Shown: positions 35,220-43,978 of the stretch, piece after piece
Layout: every line of letters begins with the position of its first letter
How positions within the stretch are numbered: the stretch's first letter is position 1
Source of the DNA: Bdellovibrio sp. 28-41-41
Lineage (GTDB): Bacteria; Bdellovibrionota; Bdellovibrionia; Bdellovibrionales; Bdellovibrionaceae
Reading direction: 5' to 3'
NCBI GenBank assembly: GCA_002256935.1
Contig: NCGL01000018.1
Coordinates: 1-63,473, forward strand
Length of the DNA: 63,473 nucleotides
The notes under the pieces: model-generated
Databases searched by the model: none
What the model saw: only the letters and a program-made list of their open reading frames with translations
What the model was told of the DNA's origin: nothing
Translations under genes and position numbers: made by a program

Positions 35220-35627
35220 CTATAGATCGTAAAAATACGTTGATGAGATCAGCGTATTTGGGTTTAGTGATTCTTTCACTGGGCAACCTGCCGCGATGTT
35301 TTCTAAATTCAGTCTTTGATCTGATGTCAGTGATTTCGGTAGATGAATTTCTAATCGCAGTTCACCAATGCGACGAGGCTCTGCCGCCATAATTTTTTCT
35401 ACGGTTCCATGAATGCCATCTAATTTGTAACCCATCGATTCTGTTCGAATCGCCATTGTCGTTAGAATGCATGATAGTAGTGACACTGCGGTCATATCCG
35501 TTGGAGAAAAGCATTCGCCTTTGCCGTGATTATCTTTGGGGGCATCAGTTTGTATTTCAGATTGTGAGGGTAGGTGAGTCAATAAGCAGTGTTTTGACCC
35601 TTGATAAATCGCTTTCATTTTGACCAT
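35220..35627 (-). CDS. OsmC-family peroxiredoxin-like protein
   Basis: This 135-residue protein belongs to the OsmC/Ohr superfamily. Two Cys characteristic of the family are present: CFSPTDMTAVSLLSC-region Cys (ECFSPTDM) and the CPVKESL Cys. GKGECFSPTDMT resembles family members in which a Cys-Cys pair reduces organic peroxides. Convergent with agmatinase. The exact subfamily is not clear. Confidence 0.75.
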   Translation of the reverse strand: MVKMKAIYQGSKHCLLTHLPSQSEIQTDAPKDNHGKGECFSPTDMTAVSLLSCILTTMAIRTESMGYKLDGIHGTVEKIMAAEPRRIGELRLEIHLPKSLTSDQRLNLENIAAGCPVKESLNPNTLISSTYFYDL

Positions 35628-35678
35628 AGATTCCTCCGTATACTATACAATTTAGAACAATAACTCTTAAGGAGAACT

Positions 35679-36905
35679 ATGTCATTCAATGGATTGCAAA
35701 CTTTAGCTCTGGCCGCCATTGTTATTATCGTTGGCCAGATACTGGTGAAACGTGTCGGTTTTTTAAGTCGTTATAATTTTCCGTCTCCCGTGATTGGTGG
35801 GTTGTTATTCGCGCTGTTATTTTTCTTCTTAAAAGAAGGCGTTGGTTTAGAAATTAAATTCGATAAAACATTTCAAGAGCCGTTGATGATCGCATTTTTT
35901 GCGTCTTTAGGTTTTGGTGCGTCTTGGATTTCTTTAAAAAAAGGCGGACGCGATGTTTTGTTTTTTCTATTCTTGAGTGTTGTATTCCTAGCGATCCAAA
36001 TTGCGTTAGGAATAGGAATCGCCGTAGCGATGGGAATGCCTAGTATTTCGGGAATTTTAATGAGCTCTGTGGCATTAGCTGGCGGACCTGGGACATCACT
36101 TGCATTTGCACCTTTGTTTGAATCTAACGGTGTTGTCAACGCATCGACTTTGGGGTTAACAACGGCACTTGGCGGGATTTTGATGGGCGGGATTTTGGGA
36201 ACTCCGCTAGCTACCTACCTAATCAATCGCGACAAACTGCAAGTATCTGGCAAGTTCGTAAAAACAAAAGAAGTTACAATTACAACAAGAGAAACTCCGG
36301 ATATGCCGTTCGTTGATGTGGGTATTGAGGCACTCGAAAAATTTAGCCCCGATACGTTTATTAAGCATGTACTTGGGATTATTTTGTTTGTTGGTTTAGG
36401 AACCTACATCTCGCCGGTTTTTTCTCAAATTGGTGTGACACTTCCGATTTATATCGGATCGATGATTGTGGCGGCTATTGTTCGCAATATTGATGATCAA
36501 ACAAATTGGTTTGAGTTACAAGAAAGCACGCTAGAAGAAATCGGCAATACGTGTTTGTCTGTGTTTATCGCGATGGCCATCGTGACGTTAGACCTAGGGC
36601 AATTGAAAAATGCAGCGCTGCCAGTACTCGTTTCATTAGTATTGCAGGGGATACTTGTTATACTAGGAGCTTTGTTTCTTGTGTATAGATTTATGGGTAA
36701 GACATATGAATCGGCTATTATTAGTAGCGGTTTTGTAGGTTTTATGATGGGTACAACTGCGAATGCATTAGCCAATATGTCGTCGTTAACGCGTAAGTAT
36801 GGAATTGCACCGAAAGCATTTTTGATCGTACCACTAGTTGGATCTTGCTTCATCGATTTTATCAACGCTGGTTTTATTACAGCGCTTTTAAATATTTTAA
36901 AATAG
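35679..36905 (+). CDS. gltS: Sodium/glutamate symporter (GltS family)
   Basis: The 408-residue protein is a GltS-type Na+/glutamate transporter with about 10 transmembrane helices arranged in two repeats. The start LQTLALAAIVIIVGQILV and FPSPVIGGLLFALL match the family, and GGPGTSLAFAPLFE is the conserved reentrant loop of the first repeat; GFMMGTTANALANM is the second repeat. It is monocistronic and divergent from the OsmC gene across 51 bases. A GAAGGAGA ribosome binding site is clear. Confidence 0.92.
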   Translation: MSFNGLQTLALAAIVIIVGQILVKRVGFLSRYNFPSPVIGGLLFALLFFFLKEGVGLEIKFDKTFQEPLMIAFFASLGFGASWISLKKGGRDVLFFLFLSVVFLAIQIALGIGIAVAMGMPSISGILMSSVALAGGPGTSLAFAPLFESNGVVNASTLGLTTALGGILMGGILGTPLATYLINRDKLQVSGKFVKTKEVTITTRETPDMPFVDVGIEALEKFSPDTFIKHVLGIILFVGLGTYISPVFSQIGVTLPIYIGSMIVAAIVRNIDDQTNWFELQESTLEEIGNTCLSVFIAMAIVTLDLGQLKNAALPVLVSLVLQGILVILGALFLVYRFMGKTYESAIISSGFVGFMMGTTANALANMSSLTRKYGIAPKAFLIVPLVGSCFIDFINAGFITALLNILK

Positions 36906-36908
36906 AAA

Positions 36909-37403
36909 TTATTTTTTTCGTTTCCACGAAAATTTAATCAGTTCAAGACGGCGGAATAAATTTTCTTCGTCTTGGATAAACAGTACGTGATTAAAGGGAA
37001 CTACACCGATCCAGCTATTTTGGTCTTTCACATGACACGTATTGAACTTGCCAGCTGGAACTTTGATTTTCTCGACAGTTCCCATGCTTTTGATAAACGT
37101 ACATTTAAACACGTAGAAATTTAAAAATAGATTTGGTAGGTATTGCGATTCCGGCTCCCATTTAAATACTTCTGTGGGAGTCGAACCGATGGGTAATAGT
37201 TTTTCACTGATTTTCAAGAAATTTACGAGTTTCCCGTTGGGATCGGCTTGTTTCTTAACTTCGACGATTTCTTTGATTAGGGTGCCCTTGATATAACTGG
37301 TAGCTGTTCGCTCTTCATAATTGTAAGCAGCCCACTCTCCGACACGAGTTTTAGCTATCGAAACGCTAGTATATAAAAACAAAAATGATAACAGCAGTTT
37401 CAT
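36909..37403 (-). CDS. Secreted protein of unknown function
   Basis: This 164-residue protein has a signal peptide (MKLLLSFLFLYTSVSIA) followed by a beta-rich body. The motif VEKIKVPAGKFNTCHVKD is like a cell-envelope protein of the DUF3108 type, but I cannot confirm it. Two Cys (about 103 and 125) may form a disulfide. It converges on gltS with three bases between stops. Confidence 0.55.
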   Translation of the reverse strand: MKLLLSFLFLYTSVSIAKTRVGEWAAYNYEERTATSYIKGTLIKEIVEVKKQADPNGKLVNFLKISEKLLPIGSTPTEVFKWEPESQYLPNLFLNFYVFKCTFIKSMGTVEKIKVPAGKFNTCHVKDQNSWIGVVPFNHVLFIQDEENLFRRLELIKFSWKRKK

Positions 37404-37753
37404 ATGCCTCTCCTATTTGATTTGACGGAACGTTAACTGGTTAAGAATAGGGGGTGGGACCTAATATTATCAACTGTCTTTCAACTATAACTCGTCGCCG
37501 AAATAAATTTGATAATTAGTTGCTGCTCAAGTAGCAGATCGGCATGATTCGCAATAGATTAGATCGAAGAGATTTCCACACTTGGAGCGACGTTAGACGA
37601 AGTCGCTGCTGGAGAGTTCTTCTTGTGGCAGGCATCTGAACAGCGAATCGGGATAATTATATTTTGCCCGGTTACGAGGGTACCGAGACGTCGGTGGTAA
37701 CGTTCGCGCCGCAGATCTTTGAGTCTTTTGGATAATCTTAATCGAAATAAACT
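37404..37753. other. Intergenic region, 350 bases, no clear feature
   Basis: Both strands have short open frames (a plus frame reading LDEVAAGEFFLWQASEQRIG and a minus frame around 37520-37750), but none has a ribosome binding site or a recognisable domain, and the minus frame lacks a start codon. They could be traces of a lost gene. No tRNA, repeat or terminator was found. Confidence 0.5.
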
Positions 37754-38698
37754 TTAACTACCGAATTCTTTTTTAAATTCTGAAATAGGATCTTTGTGAT
37801 TCATGATCTTATCCCAATTTTCTTGAATCCAGGGAAGATTTAGATACACAGCGGGAACCGGGAAGATGCCTTGAAACGGACCAAATTCCCATTGCATGAC
37901 GCTTTTGTATGAATTTCGATAGAACATCAGCGTATTGCCGACAATAAATTTATTTTCGTCCGCTTGTTCTTTTGTGGTGGTGGGTTCCGTGATGGCAAAC
38001 TGAAAAGATAGATCAACATTCGTTACGATGCGATCTTTGATGAATGGCTTAAATGTTTGCTTACAGGCCGTTTTTAAAACACTCAAAACATATATTTGCA
38101 TGAATGCATCATTGCCATAGATTTTAGTTTTTTCCCAATCACAGTCACCGCCGGAATTTAATACGAGTCGAGCATTTGTGACTCCTTGAATATTCCGTCT
38201 GACAAAGAAGCTCGGGAAAAACAGAGCGCCATCAACATAGTCATAGATTTTTTTATATAACAGGTAATCTTGAATGCGTCCAAAACTGGCTGGTCCGCTG
38301 CCCCAAGAGGCGTTATGATTGTCTGTATTCGGCGAAATATCGAACGTATCGCCATTATTGCCTAAAAGACCTTGTTCTCTTGTGCGAGAAGTGTTGGCAG
38401 AGGCGCTAAAGTCTAATGTAGGTTTGAATTTATCTAAAGCGGATTTGGTGGCGGATTCAGTGGTGGATCGAAGCGGCCGCGCATCGTTTGAGGCGACTTT
38501 TTGAGAGCGGGGTTTAGCATCTTTCTTGGTCGACGATTTAGGAATGGCATCGGCCGCTGAAGTTGGTTTTTCAATTTTATACTCGACCGAGACAATTTCT
38601 TTTTTGAGAGATGGTTTTTTGAAATACGAGAAAGAAGCGAATAATATTCCGTGAATGACCAACGAGAAAAATAAAAATCTTCCGAACGATACTCTCAC
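37754..38698 (-). CDS. TonB-like periplasmic energy-transducing protein
   Basis: The 314-residue protein has a single N-terminal transmembrane segment (GRFLFFSLVIHGILFASFSYF, quoted in part: LFFSLVIHGILF) with the SxxxH-type pattern of TonB. A low-complexity Lys/Pro/Ser/Thr linker follows (about 30-125). The C-terminal region includes FFPSFFVRRNIQGVTNARL and LVLNSGGDC, similar to TonB C-terminal beta strands. No ExbB or ExbD gene is adjacent. It lies 35 bases downstream of pfkA and may be co-transcribed. It probably links to an outer-membrane receptor, but the partner is unknown. Confidence 0.65.
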   Translation of the reverse strand: MRVSFGRFLFFSLVIHGILFASFSYFKKPSLKKEIVSVEYKIEKPTSAADAIPKSSTKKDAKPRSQKVASNDARPLRSTTESATKSALDKFKPTLDFSASANTSRTREQGLLGNNGDTFDISPNTDNHNASWGSGPASFGRIQDYLLYKKIYDYVDGALFFPSFFVRRNIQGVTNARLVLNSGGDCDWEKTKIYGNDAFMQIYVLSVLKTACKQTFKPFIKDRIVTNVDLSFQFAITEPTTTKEQADENKFIVGNTLMFYRNSYKSVMQWEFGPFQGIFPVPAVYLNLPWIQENWDKIMNHKDPISEFKKEFGS

Positions 38699-38733
38699 TA
38701 TATTTAAAACCCTGCTTTAATGTTTAGTAAAAA

Positions 38734-39723
38734 CTAAATAGCTAAAATTTGACTCAATTGAACGTATTCTAAAGGACTACGTTTTTCTTTTGTCGTCGCT
38801 AGTTCAAATGGAACCTGCAATAAATTAGGTCCGTCCGAACCAATCAAGATATCGCAAAATCCTTTTGATAAATTATCAATCGCCGCGGCACCCATGCGTG
38901 ACGCCAAAACCCGATCGACTGATGTGGGTGATCCGCCACGTTGAATGTGCCCTAAAATACAAATCTTAGGATCAATTCCTGATTTTTTTCGAATCGCATC
39001 TGCTAGATCGTAGGCACGGCCCGGCTTTTGGCCCTCGGCTGTGATCAAGATGCTGCTACGTTTGCCCTTTTTGATCGAATCTTTGATACGGTCGATTGAT
39101 TTTTCAATATTAGTATTGCCATCTGGTACGAAGATTTCTTCAGCTCCGCCTGCCAGGCCAACGTGACACGCAATAAATCCAGAGTTGCGTCCCATGACCT
39201 CGACGATAAAGACGCGATCGTGGCTGTCTGCCGTATCCCTAATCTTGTCGATAGCATCTAGGGCTGTGTTTACAGCTGTGTCGAAGCCAATCGTCAAATC
39301 AGAGCCGAAAATGTCATTATCAATTGTTCCAGGGATACCAACGATAGGAATTTTGTGTTCATTCCACAAAGCATGGGCGCCACGGAATGAGCCATCGCCG
39401 CCGACACAGATAAGTCCGTCTATATTATGCGTCTTCAAAGTTTCTATAGAGCGGGCACGAACTTCAGGTTTATGAAAGTCAGTACTGCGGCCCGTTTTCA
39501 AAATAGTTCCGCCGCGTTGAATGATGTTGGCGACATCGCGAATATTTAGAGGAGCTACACGATTTTCGATCAAGCCGATGTAGCCCTGGGAGATTCCCAT
39601 AACTTCGATGTTCATGGAGTGAGCTACTCGGACAACCGCGCGAATCGCAGCGTTCATGCCGGGGGCGTCGCCGCCACTTGTATATATACCAATTCTGGAA
39701 ATTTTCTTTTGATGTTGCGCCAT
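38734..39723 (-). CDS. pfkA: 6-phosphofructokinase (ATP-dependent type)
   Basis: The 329-residue enzyme phosphorylates fructose-6-phosphate in glycolysis. Motifs: SGGDAPGMNAAIR at 17-29, VGGDGSFRGAH at 107-117 and PGTIDND at 131-137 (catalytic Asp135). The Gly before Ser in GGDGS fits ATP rather than pyrophosphate use. Length is normal. It sits downstream of HU with a terminator in between and upstream of the TonB-like gene. Confidence 0.95.
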   Translation of the reverse strand: MAQHQKKISRIGIYTSGGDAPGMNAAIRAVVRVAHSMNIEVMGISQGYIGLIENRVAPLNIRDVANIIQRGGTILKTGRSTDFHKPEVRARSIETLKTHNIDGLICVGGDGSFRGAHALWNEHKIPIVGIPGTIDNDIFGSDLTIGFDTAVNTALDAIDKIRDTADSHDRVFIVEVMGRNSGFIACHVGLAGGAEEIFVPDGNTNIEKSIDRIKDSIKKGKRSSILITAEGQKPGRAYDLADAIRKKSGIDPKICILGHIQRGGSPTSVDRVLASRMGAAAIDNLSKGFCDILIGSDGPNLLQVPFELATTKEKRSPLEYVQLSQILAI

Positions 39724-39755
39724 AGATTCCTGCTGTTCTAGAGAAAATGCATAAA

Positions 39756-39784
39756 AAAAAGCCGGCTTTGTGGGCCGGCTTTTT
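39756..39784 (-). terminator. Terminator between HU and pfkA
   Basis: GCCGGC (39761-39766) pairs with GCCGGC (39774-39779) across a seven-base loop, and the flanking A and T runs extend the stem. On the minus strand it reads into eight T (TTTTTTTT), so it ends the HU transcript before pfkA. It can also work on the plus strand. Confidence 0.85.
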
Positions 39785-39792
39785 CTAGTCTC

Positions 39793-39864
39793 AGTTAAAA
39801 TTACTTAACAACTTGGTTGTTAGTTAATTACTTAACTACATACTTGCAGTTAATTACTTAACTA
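39793..39864. repeat. Three short repeats around the HU stop codon
   Basis: AGTTAATTACTTAACTA occurs at 39822-39838 and again at 39848-39864 (spacing 26). A third, degenerate copy lies at 39793-39810. The copy at 39848 contains the HU stop codon, so the tail of the gene has been duplicated downstream. Confidence 0.7.
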
Positions 39865-40126
39865 GAGCTTTAAATTCAGCACCAGGGCGGAATTTAGGAG
39901 CGTTAGAAGCTGGGATTTTGATCGCTTTACCAGTTTGTGGATTACGACCAACACGAGCTTTACGTTTAGCTTTAGTAAATGTACCAAAACCAACTAATTT
40001 AACATCATCACCTTTTTTAACAGCTTTTTTGATGTTGTCGATTGTGCAATCTAAAAGAGTTTCAGCTTGAGCTTTAGACACTTTAGTTTCCATTGCGATC
40101 TTTTCGATCAATTGCGCTTTATTCAT
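39854..40126 (-). CDS. HU-family DNA-binding protein
   Basis: The 90-residue histone-like protein bends and compacts DNA. It begins MNKAQLIEKIAMETKVSKAQAE and contains the arm motif VGFGTFTKAKRKARVGRNPQTG followed by PASNAPKFRPGAEFK (quoted in parts). The start at 40126 follows AAGGAGTG; the longer frame from 40159 adds 11 residues outside the family. A terminator follows and the tail is duplicated (39793-39864). Confidence 0.95.
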   Translation of the reverse strand: MNKAQLIEKIAMETKVSKAQAETLLDCTIDNIKKAVKKGDDVKLVGFGTFTKAKRKARVGRNPQTGKAIKIPASNAPKFRPGAEFKALVK

Positions 40127-40261
40127 ATCACACTCCTTATGAATATTATTTACGACCACAACCTTAGTAGTCGTTTGTTATAAACCAATCAGAATGCATA
40201 ATTGAATCGGCGTCAATATCTTTTTTTGAACATTTTAATATTTTTGAAAAGTCGCGAAGGC

Positions 40262-40477
40262 TTACTGGTCTTCATTTTCCGGGAGATCGTCACCGGCTTG
40301 GTCGTCTGCAGAGGTATCAAATTCAACATTCTTTACAGGAATTTTATAAGATTCTGTGGCCCATTCGCCAAGATCGATCAGCTGACATCGCTCGCTACAG
40401 AATGGTCGATGCTTGTTTTCAAGAGAGTATTCAATTTTTTTTCCACACGTGGGACATGTGACTATCAATGGTTTCAT
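40262..40477 (-). CDS. yacG: YacG-like zinc-binding protein (DNA gyrase inhibitor)
   Basis: This 71-residue protein has the YacG pattern: CPTCGKK near the N-terminus, FCSERC about 15 residues later, then [15 protein letters not shown]. Four Cys bind zinc. In E. coli YacG binds and inhibits GyrB. The acidic tail ([14 protein letters not shown]) is usual. A plus-strand frame over the same bases (40202-40489) is a shadow and lacks features. Confidence 0.9.
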   Translation of the reverse strand: MKPLIVTCPTCGKKIEYSLENKHRPFCSERCQLIDLGEWATESYKIPVKNVEFDTSADDQAGDDLPENEDQ

Positions 40478-40517
40478 AGCTTTGTTTAATCATCCAGCGA
40501 AAGATACTAATTGTCTA

Positions 40518-41249
40518 TTAGTATCTTTGCAGGCGACCTTTAACAAAAATTTTGCCTTCAAATCCGACTTGGTAATCAAATGCTGACTGTTCTAATTTGC
40601 CTTCAAGCACTTGAAGTTGAATTAAGCTTCTATTGGCTACAGTTCTAGCATCGCCATAAGCGCGGGCTTCAAAGCCTTTCGAGTCATTGATTAGCGACAC
40701 TACCATATTATCAATCGGAAGTGGGTTCAGCGTTATGATCGTCGCTGTGTACACTGGAAATCCGAACAGTCCGTAAAAGAAGTCACTTGCTGATGGCAAT
40801 GAATAACCATACCAGTAGTAGCTATTTGTTTGTGGATACGCTGAAAATGTAGCTCGTAGAGCTGTTGACGATGTTGCCGCCATTTGAACATTGAGTTGAA
40901 ATTGTCCAACAGACCATGAATCACAACTATAAATACCACCGTTTGAGTTGGCTTGATCGCATACTTGCATTGCTTTCTTTAAAAAGTTTTTGTAAGTGGC
41001 TGTGTCTGTGATTTTCACATCCTTATATTTATAGTTATCACTCACAAAGTTGATGCTTGATCCAGTATAACCATACTGTGTGCCAGTTTGGTTGTAGCAG
41101 AAACCATTGGTATAGACTGTACCTGCTGGGCATCCATTATTAGTTGCATACGGGTTAGTTGCTGTAGTTTGCTTGTTCTCTCCGCATGCGATAAGCAGTA
41201 CGGTCAAGCCAAACGCAGATAGTACTAATGTTATATAACGCCACATAAT
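40518..41249 (-). CDS. Lipoprotein of unknown function
   Basis: The 243-residue product has a lipoprotein signal ending in LLIACG (MWRYITLVLSAFGLTV). The start at 41249 is set by GAGGTGAGG-like AGGTGAGG; the open frame extends to 41303 without an RBS. The body contains Cys residues in CPAGTVYTNGFC and CDQAN/CDSW, and Tyr-rich segments near 150. I recognise no family. It is divergent from the ECF operon across about 195 bases. Confidence 0.6.
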   Translation of the reverse strand: MMWRYITLVLSAFGLTVLLIACGENKQTTATNPYATNNGCPAGTVYTNGFCYNQTGTQYGYTGSSINFVSDNYKYKDVKITDTATYKNFLKKAMQVCDQANSNGGIYSCDSWSVGQFQLNVQMAATSSTALRATFSAYPQTNSYYWYGYSLPSASDFFYGLFGFPVYTATIITLNPLPIDNMVVSLINDSKGFEARAYGDARTVANRSLIQLQVLEGKLEQSAFDYQVGFEGKIFVKGRLQRY

Positions 41250-41443
41250 TACCTCACCTAAAAAAAGGTTCTTCAAAGTATTGAAGTACAGGAAATGTGC
41301 CAAAAAAGATCTAATAGAATCGATTAGGGACGTTTCAGAATGAGACAGTGACTATTTTTGATATACACGTAAGGGGCGTTATATTTCCTGTAATTTTCTC
41401 CGGTCTCGATTGTATTACCTTTAACTCAAACAAAGGAGCTTAT

Positions 41444-42331
41444 ATGAAGTTTTCTAAGCTAATTACAATTGCTGTGATTTTCGCCGTAACTCAAGGATGT
41501 AAAAACAAGTCCGCGGACGATGATAATTCAAGCGTTAATGAGACGGAAGCGGTCGTAGAATCGGCTATGACAGCGGTTTCTGGTAGTCTAGATGAACAGT
41601 CAAATTCAAGCTTTGCATTTCTATCAGTTAAGCCTAACTCGATTTGGGCGACTCTATTAATAGACAAAGCGCAGGCAGCAGCCTGTTCTCGAGCTTACCA
41701 ACAGTCATGTTCAAGTGGTGTTAAACAAATTGAATATTCAGAGTGCTCGACATTAAATGGCGTTCGGCAAATGTCTGGTAACGTGAAACTAGCGTTCTCG
41801 AATCCGAGTTGCACAATGAATTCAGATGGTGATTCTGTTACACGCACGTATAGTACAGTCATTAGTGGTCCTCGTGGTGGTGTTGTGTCTAATTCAAGTG
41901 ATTCGGCATCTGACTATCGTGGTACATCTTATGGTGGCGGCGCGATGTTAACCAAAACAGCGGCTGGATTTAATTTGGATATCTTAGGAAAGCACAAACG
42001 AATGGATCGTAACGGTCGTCAGCTTTTCAATGTATCTATTAGAACCTTACAATCGATGGAAGTAACGGGTGGTGTAACTCGTGCGGCTCGCCATGTATCT
42101 AACGGTCAGCTCGAAGTGAACCATAACTTGGCGAAATTCTCATCGGTACTTACGGCAAGCAATATTGCCTGGGGCGAGTGCTCTTGTTACCCAGTGTCTG
42201 GATCAGTAAGCATCTCGTTCAGTGGATCTAAAACGGGATCGTCTACAGTGACATTTACTAACGAGTGCGGTGTTGCATCTTTAGAAGAAAATGGACAAAC
42301 GTCAAAAATTGAGTTGAGCTACTGTGAGTAA
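41444..42331 (+). CDS. Lipoprotein, first gene of the ECF sigma operon
   Basis: The 295-residue product has a lipoprotein signal ending TQGC (MKFSKLITIAVIFAV). The start at 41444 has the ribosome binding site AAAGGAGC; the longer frame from 41348 is rejected. The body is Ser/Thr-rich and has Cys pairs (ACSRAYQQSC, CSCYP) consistent with disulfides outside the cytoplasm. The stop is directly followed by the ATG of the sigma factor, so this gene is in the same operon and may be the sensed or controlled envelope component. No family recognised. Confidence 0.65.
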   Translation: MKFSKLITIAVIFAVTQGCKNKSADDDNSSVNETEAVVESAMTAVSGSLDEQSNSSFAFLSVKPNSIWATLLIDKAQAAACSRAYQQSCSSGVKQIEYSECSTLNGVRQMSGNVKLAFSNPSCTMNSDGDSVTRTYSTVISGPRGGVVSNSSDSASDYRGTSYGGGAMLTKTAAGFNLDILGKHKRMDRNGRQLFNVSIRTLQSMEVTGGVTRAARHVSNGQLEVNHNLAKFSSVLTASNIAWGECSCYPVSGSVSISFSGSKTGSSTVTFTNECGVASLEENGQTSKIELSYCE

Positions 42332-42892
42332 ATGAGCTCACAAATAGATAATGATTACGAATTACTGCAGAAAGTAGCTAAAGGGGATTCGAAAGCGTTC
42401 GAATCCCTCTACCTAAAACACAAAGCCGCCTTATTCGGGTTTTGTGTGTACCTGACAGGAGAGAACATGCGAGCGCAAGATATTTACCAAGATACTTGGA
42501 TCAGAATTTCAGAAAATGCAAATACCTATCAAGCTCGTAATTCTTTTAAAGCATGGTCTTTTCAAATCGCGCGCAATTTATTCTTAAACCAAATCAAACG
42601 CGATAAATGGGAAGATAAAATCAGCGACGATGAGTTAAACAAGGTCGCGGATGCGGCAGAGACAGAAAAAGAGTACTTCGATAAAGAGAAAAATCAGATT
42701 CTAGCAGAAATCGTTAATGGCCTACCGGAAAATCAAAGGGTAGCGATCGTATTATTTCTGGTAGAAGATTTGGAGCATTCTCAAATTGCGGATCAGATGA
42801 AGCTTACCGTGAATCACGTTAAGGTGTTAATTCATAGAGCTAAACAGAGTCTAGAGAAGGAATTCAAAGGGAGATATCATGGAAAGACATGA
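42332..42892 (+). CDS. RNA polymerase ECF sigma factor
   Basis: The 186-residue protein is an extracytoplasmic-function (group 4) sigma factor. Region 2 is visible as DSKAFESLYLKHKAALFGFC and DIYQDTWIRISENAN (about 15-65), with AWSFQIARNLFLNQIKRDKW. Region 4 is LPENQRVAIVLFLVEDLEHSQIADQMKL and VNHVKVLIHRAKQSL (about 125-180). It starts where the lipoprotein gene stops and its 3' end overlaps the next gene by 14 bases. Confidence 0.92.
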   Translation: MSSQIDNDYELLQKVAKGDSKAFESLYLKHKAALFGFCVYLTGENMRAQDIYQDTWIRISENANTYQARNSFKAWSFQIARNLFLNQIKRDKWEDKISDDELNKVADAAETEKEYFDKEKNQILAEIVNGLPENQRVAIVLFLVEDLEHSQIADQMKLTVNHVKVLIHRAKQSLEKEFKGRYHGKT

Positions 42893-43268
42893 TTATAACG
42901 GATTCCAAGTAAATCCTCCGCCAGAGCTAGATGCGATGGTGTTTGCGAAAGTAGCACCGGTTTTAAAAGAAAACCGTCAGATTTATAATAACAAACGCTG
43001 GTTTCAAATTTGGATGCCAGTAGCCTCAACGGCGGCGTTAACAGCGTTTAGTTTTTGGTTCTTAAATAGAAAAGCGACGCAGTCTCCGATAGCGCCGATT
43101 GATAGCGAGCCCTCAGGAATGGCAGCTAATACTCCGGGCGAAGTTGATTTGCAGACATTTGCCGCGATGGATATGGATGAAGACAGTTTGGAATTGGCCA
43201 ATAATTTCGAGCTGATTGAAGACTTAGAATTACTTGAAGCGTACTCTGAAGACGACGAAAATTCGTAA
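42879..43268 (+). CDS. Probable anti-sigma-like membrane protein
   Basis: This 129-residue protein overlaps the sigma gene. It has a cytoplasmic N-terminus (about 45 residues), one transmembrane helix (WMPVASTAALTAFSFWFL, about 49-66), and a very acidic Asp/Glu-rich outer part to the C-terminus. The position and topology are those of an anti-sigma factor, but the zinc motif of ZAS-type proteins is missing. The anti-sigma role is inferred from context. Confidence 0.6.
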   Translation: MERHDYNGFQVNPPPELDAMVFAKVAPVLKENRQIYNNKRWFQIWMPVASTAALTAFSFWFLNRKATQSPIAPIDSEPSGMAANTPGEVDLQTFAAMDMDEDSLELANNFELIEDLELLEAYSEDDENS

Positions 43269-43277
43269 GGTGTATAT

Positions 43278-43442
43278 ATGAATGACGATGACAAAGAGTT
43301 TTTAAAAAATCTAGATATGTTGATGAATATGGAATTGATCCAAAATGAAAAAGATTGGGATATGATTCAACATATTGAGGACGCCGAAAAGACTGAAAAA
43401 TCTAAGGATGAATCCGAAGATTTGAAGTTGGAAGAGGAGTAG
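43278..43442 (+). CDS. Small acidic protein, 54 aa, in the sigma operon
   Basis: The frame from 43278 encodes a 54-residue hydrophilic protein beginning MNDDDKEFLKNL and ending in a Glu/Lys-rich KLEEE. It has no signal peptide. Spacing (9 bases after the previous stop, three bases before the next start) supports a real gene in the operon. The function is unknown; it resembles the acidic tail of the preceding protein. Confidence 0.6.
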   Translation: MNDDDKEFLKNLDMLMNMELIQNEKDWDMIQHIEDAEKTEKSKDESEDLKLEEE

Positions 43443-43445
43443 CCT

Positions 43446-43901
43446 ATGAAACGCCGTCAATTTGTTCAGCTGTTATCGATTGTTCCCCTGATTGGCTTGC
43501 GAGCCAAGGCTCAAGGCGCTGGTGCTAACGATGATGCTTTTTTAGAAGGCCAAAAACAAAAATGGGATGCGTTGTCGTCGGAACAAAAAGCAGAACTTAA
43601 AAAGAAATGGGAAAACTTCAAGGCATTAACGCCGGAAAAAAAGAAAACATTATTGGCTTCATTCCAAAAATATAAACAACTACCACCTGAACGTCAGGCA
43701 GAGCTTGTAAAAAACTGGAATCGCTATAAAAACCTGCCTGAAGATCGCAAAGCTAAGATTCGCGATAATTATTTACGCTGGAAAAACATGTCTCCAGAAA
43801 AGCGCGAAAAAATTAAGAATAAATTGAAAACATATAAAAGCTTATCACCGCAAAGACGCGATGCTATTCGCAAACGATATCAGGATCGAAAACGTAAATA
43901 G
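43446..43901 (+). CDS. DUF3106-like secreted helical protein
   Basis: This 151-residue protein has a Tat-like MKRRQFVQLLSIVPLIGLRA signal and a body of six to seven repeats of about 15-16 residues: WENFKALTPEKKK, FQKYKQLPPERQ, WNRYKNLPEDRK, WKNMSPEKREK. This is the DUF3106-type repeat. It is basic and helical, opposite in charge to the acidic tails encoded upstream, so it may bind them. It ends the five-gene ECF operon. Confidence 0.7.
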   Translation: MKRRQFVQLLSIVPLIGLRAKAQGAGANDDAFLEGQKQKWDALSSEQKAELKKKWENFKALTPEKKKTLLASFQKYKQLPPERQAELVKNWNRYKNLPEDRKAKIRDNYLRWKNMSPEKREKIKNKLKTYKSLSPQRRDAIRKRYQDRKRK

Positions 43902-43978
43902 GTAATCTGTATGGGTTAGGAAGAACCAGGCTCGATGGCCTTTAATTCTTTTTAAGCATTACTTTTCCGAGCGTCGGT

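Noticed and set aside
37480..37752. Open frames on both strands in the pfkA/TonB downstream gap
   Set aside because: No start with a ribosome binding site and no domain; reported only as an intergenic region.
40202..40489. Plus-strand 95-residue frame
   Set aside because: It overlaps YacG on the minus strand, which has a full zinc-finger pattern, and has no domain or good ribosome binding site of its own.
42370..42420. TTCGAATCC match to a tRNA T-loop
   Set aside because: It lies inside the ECF sigma factor coding region with no cloverleaf.
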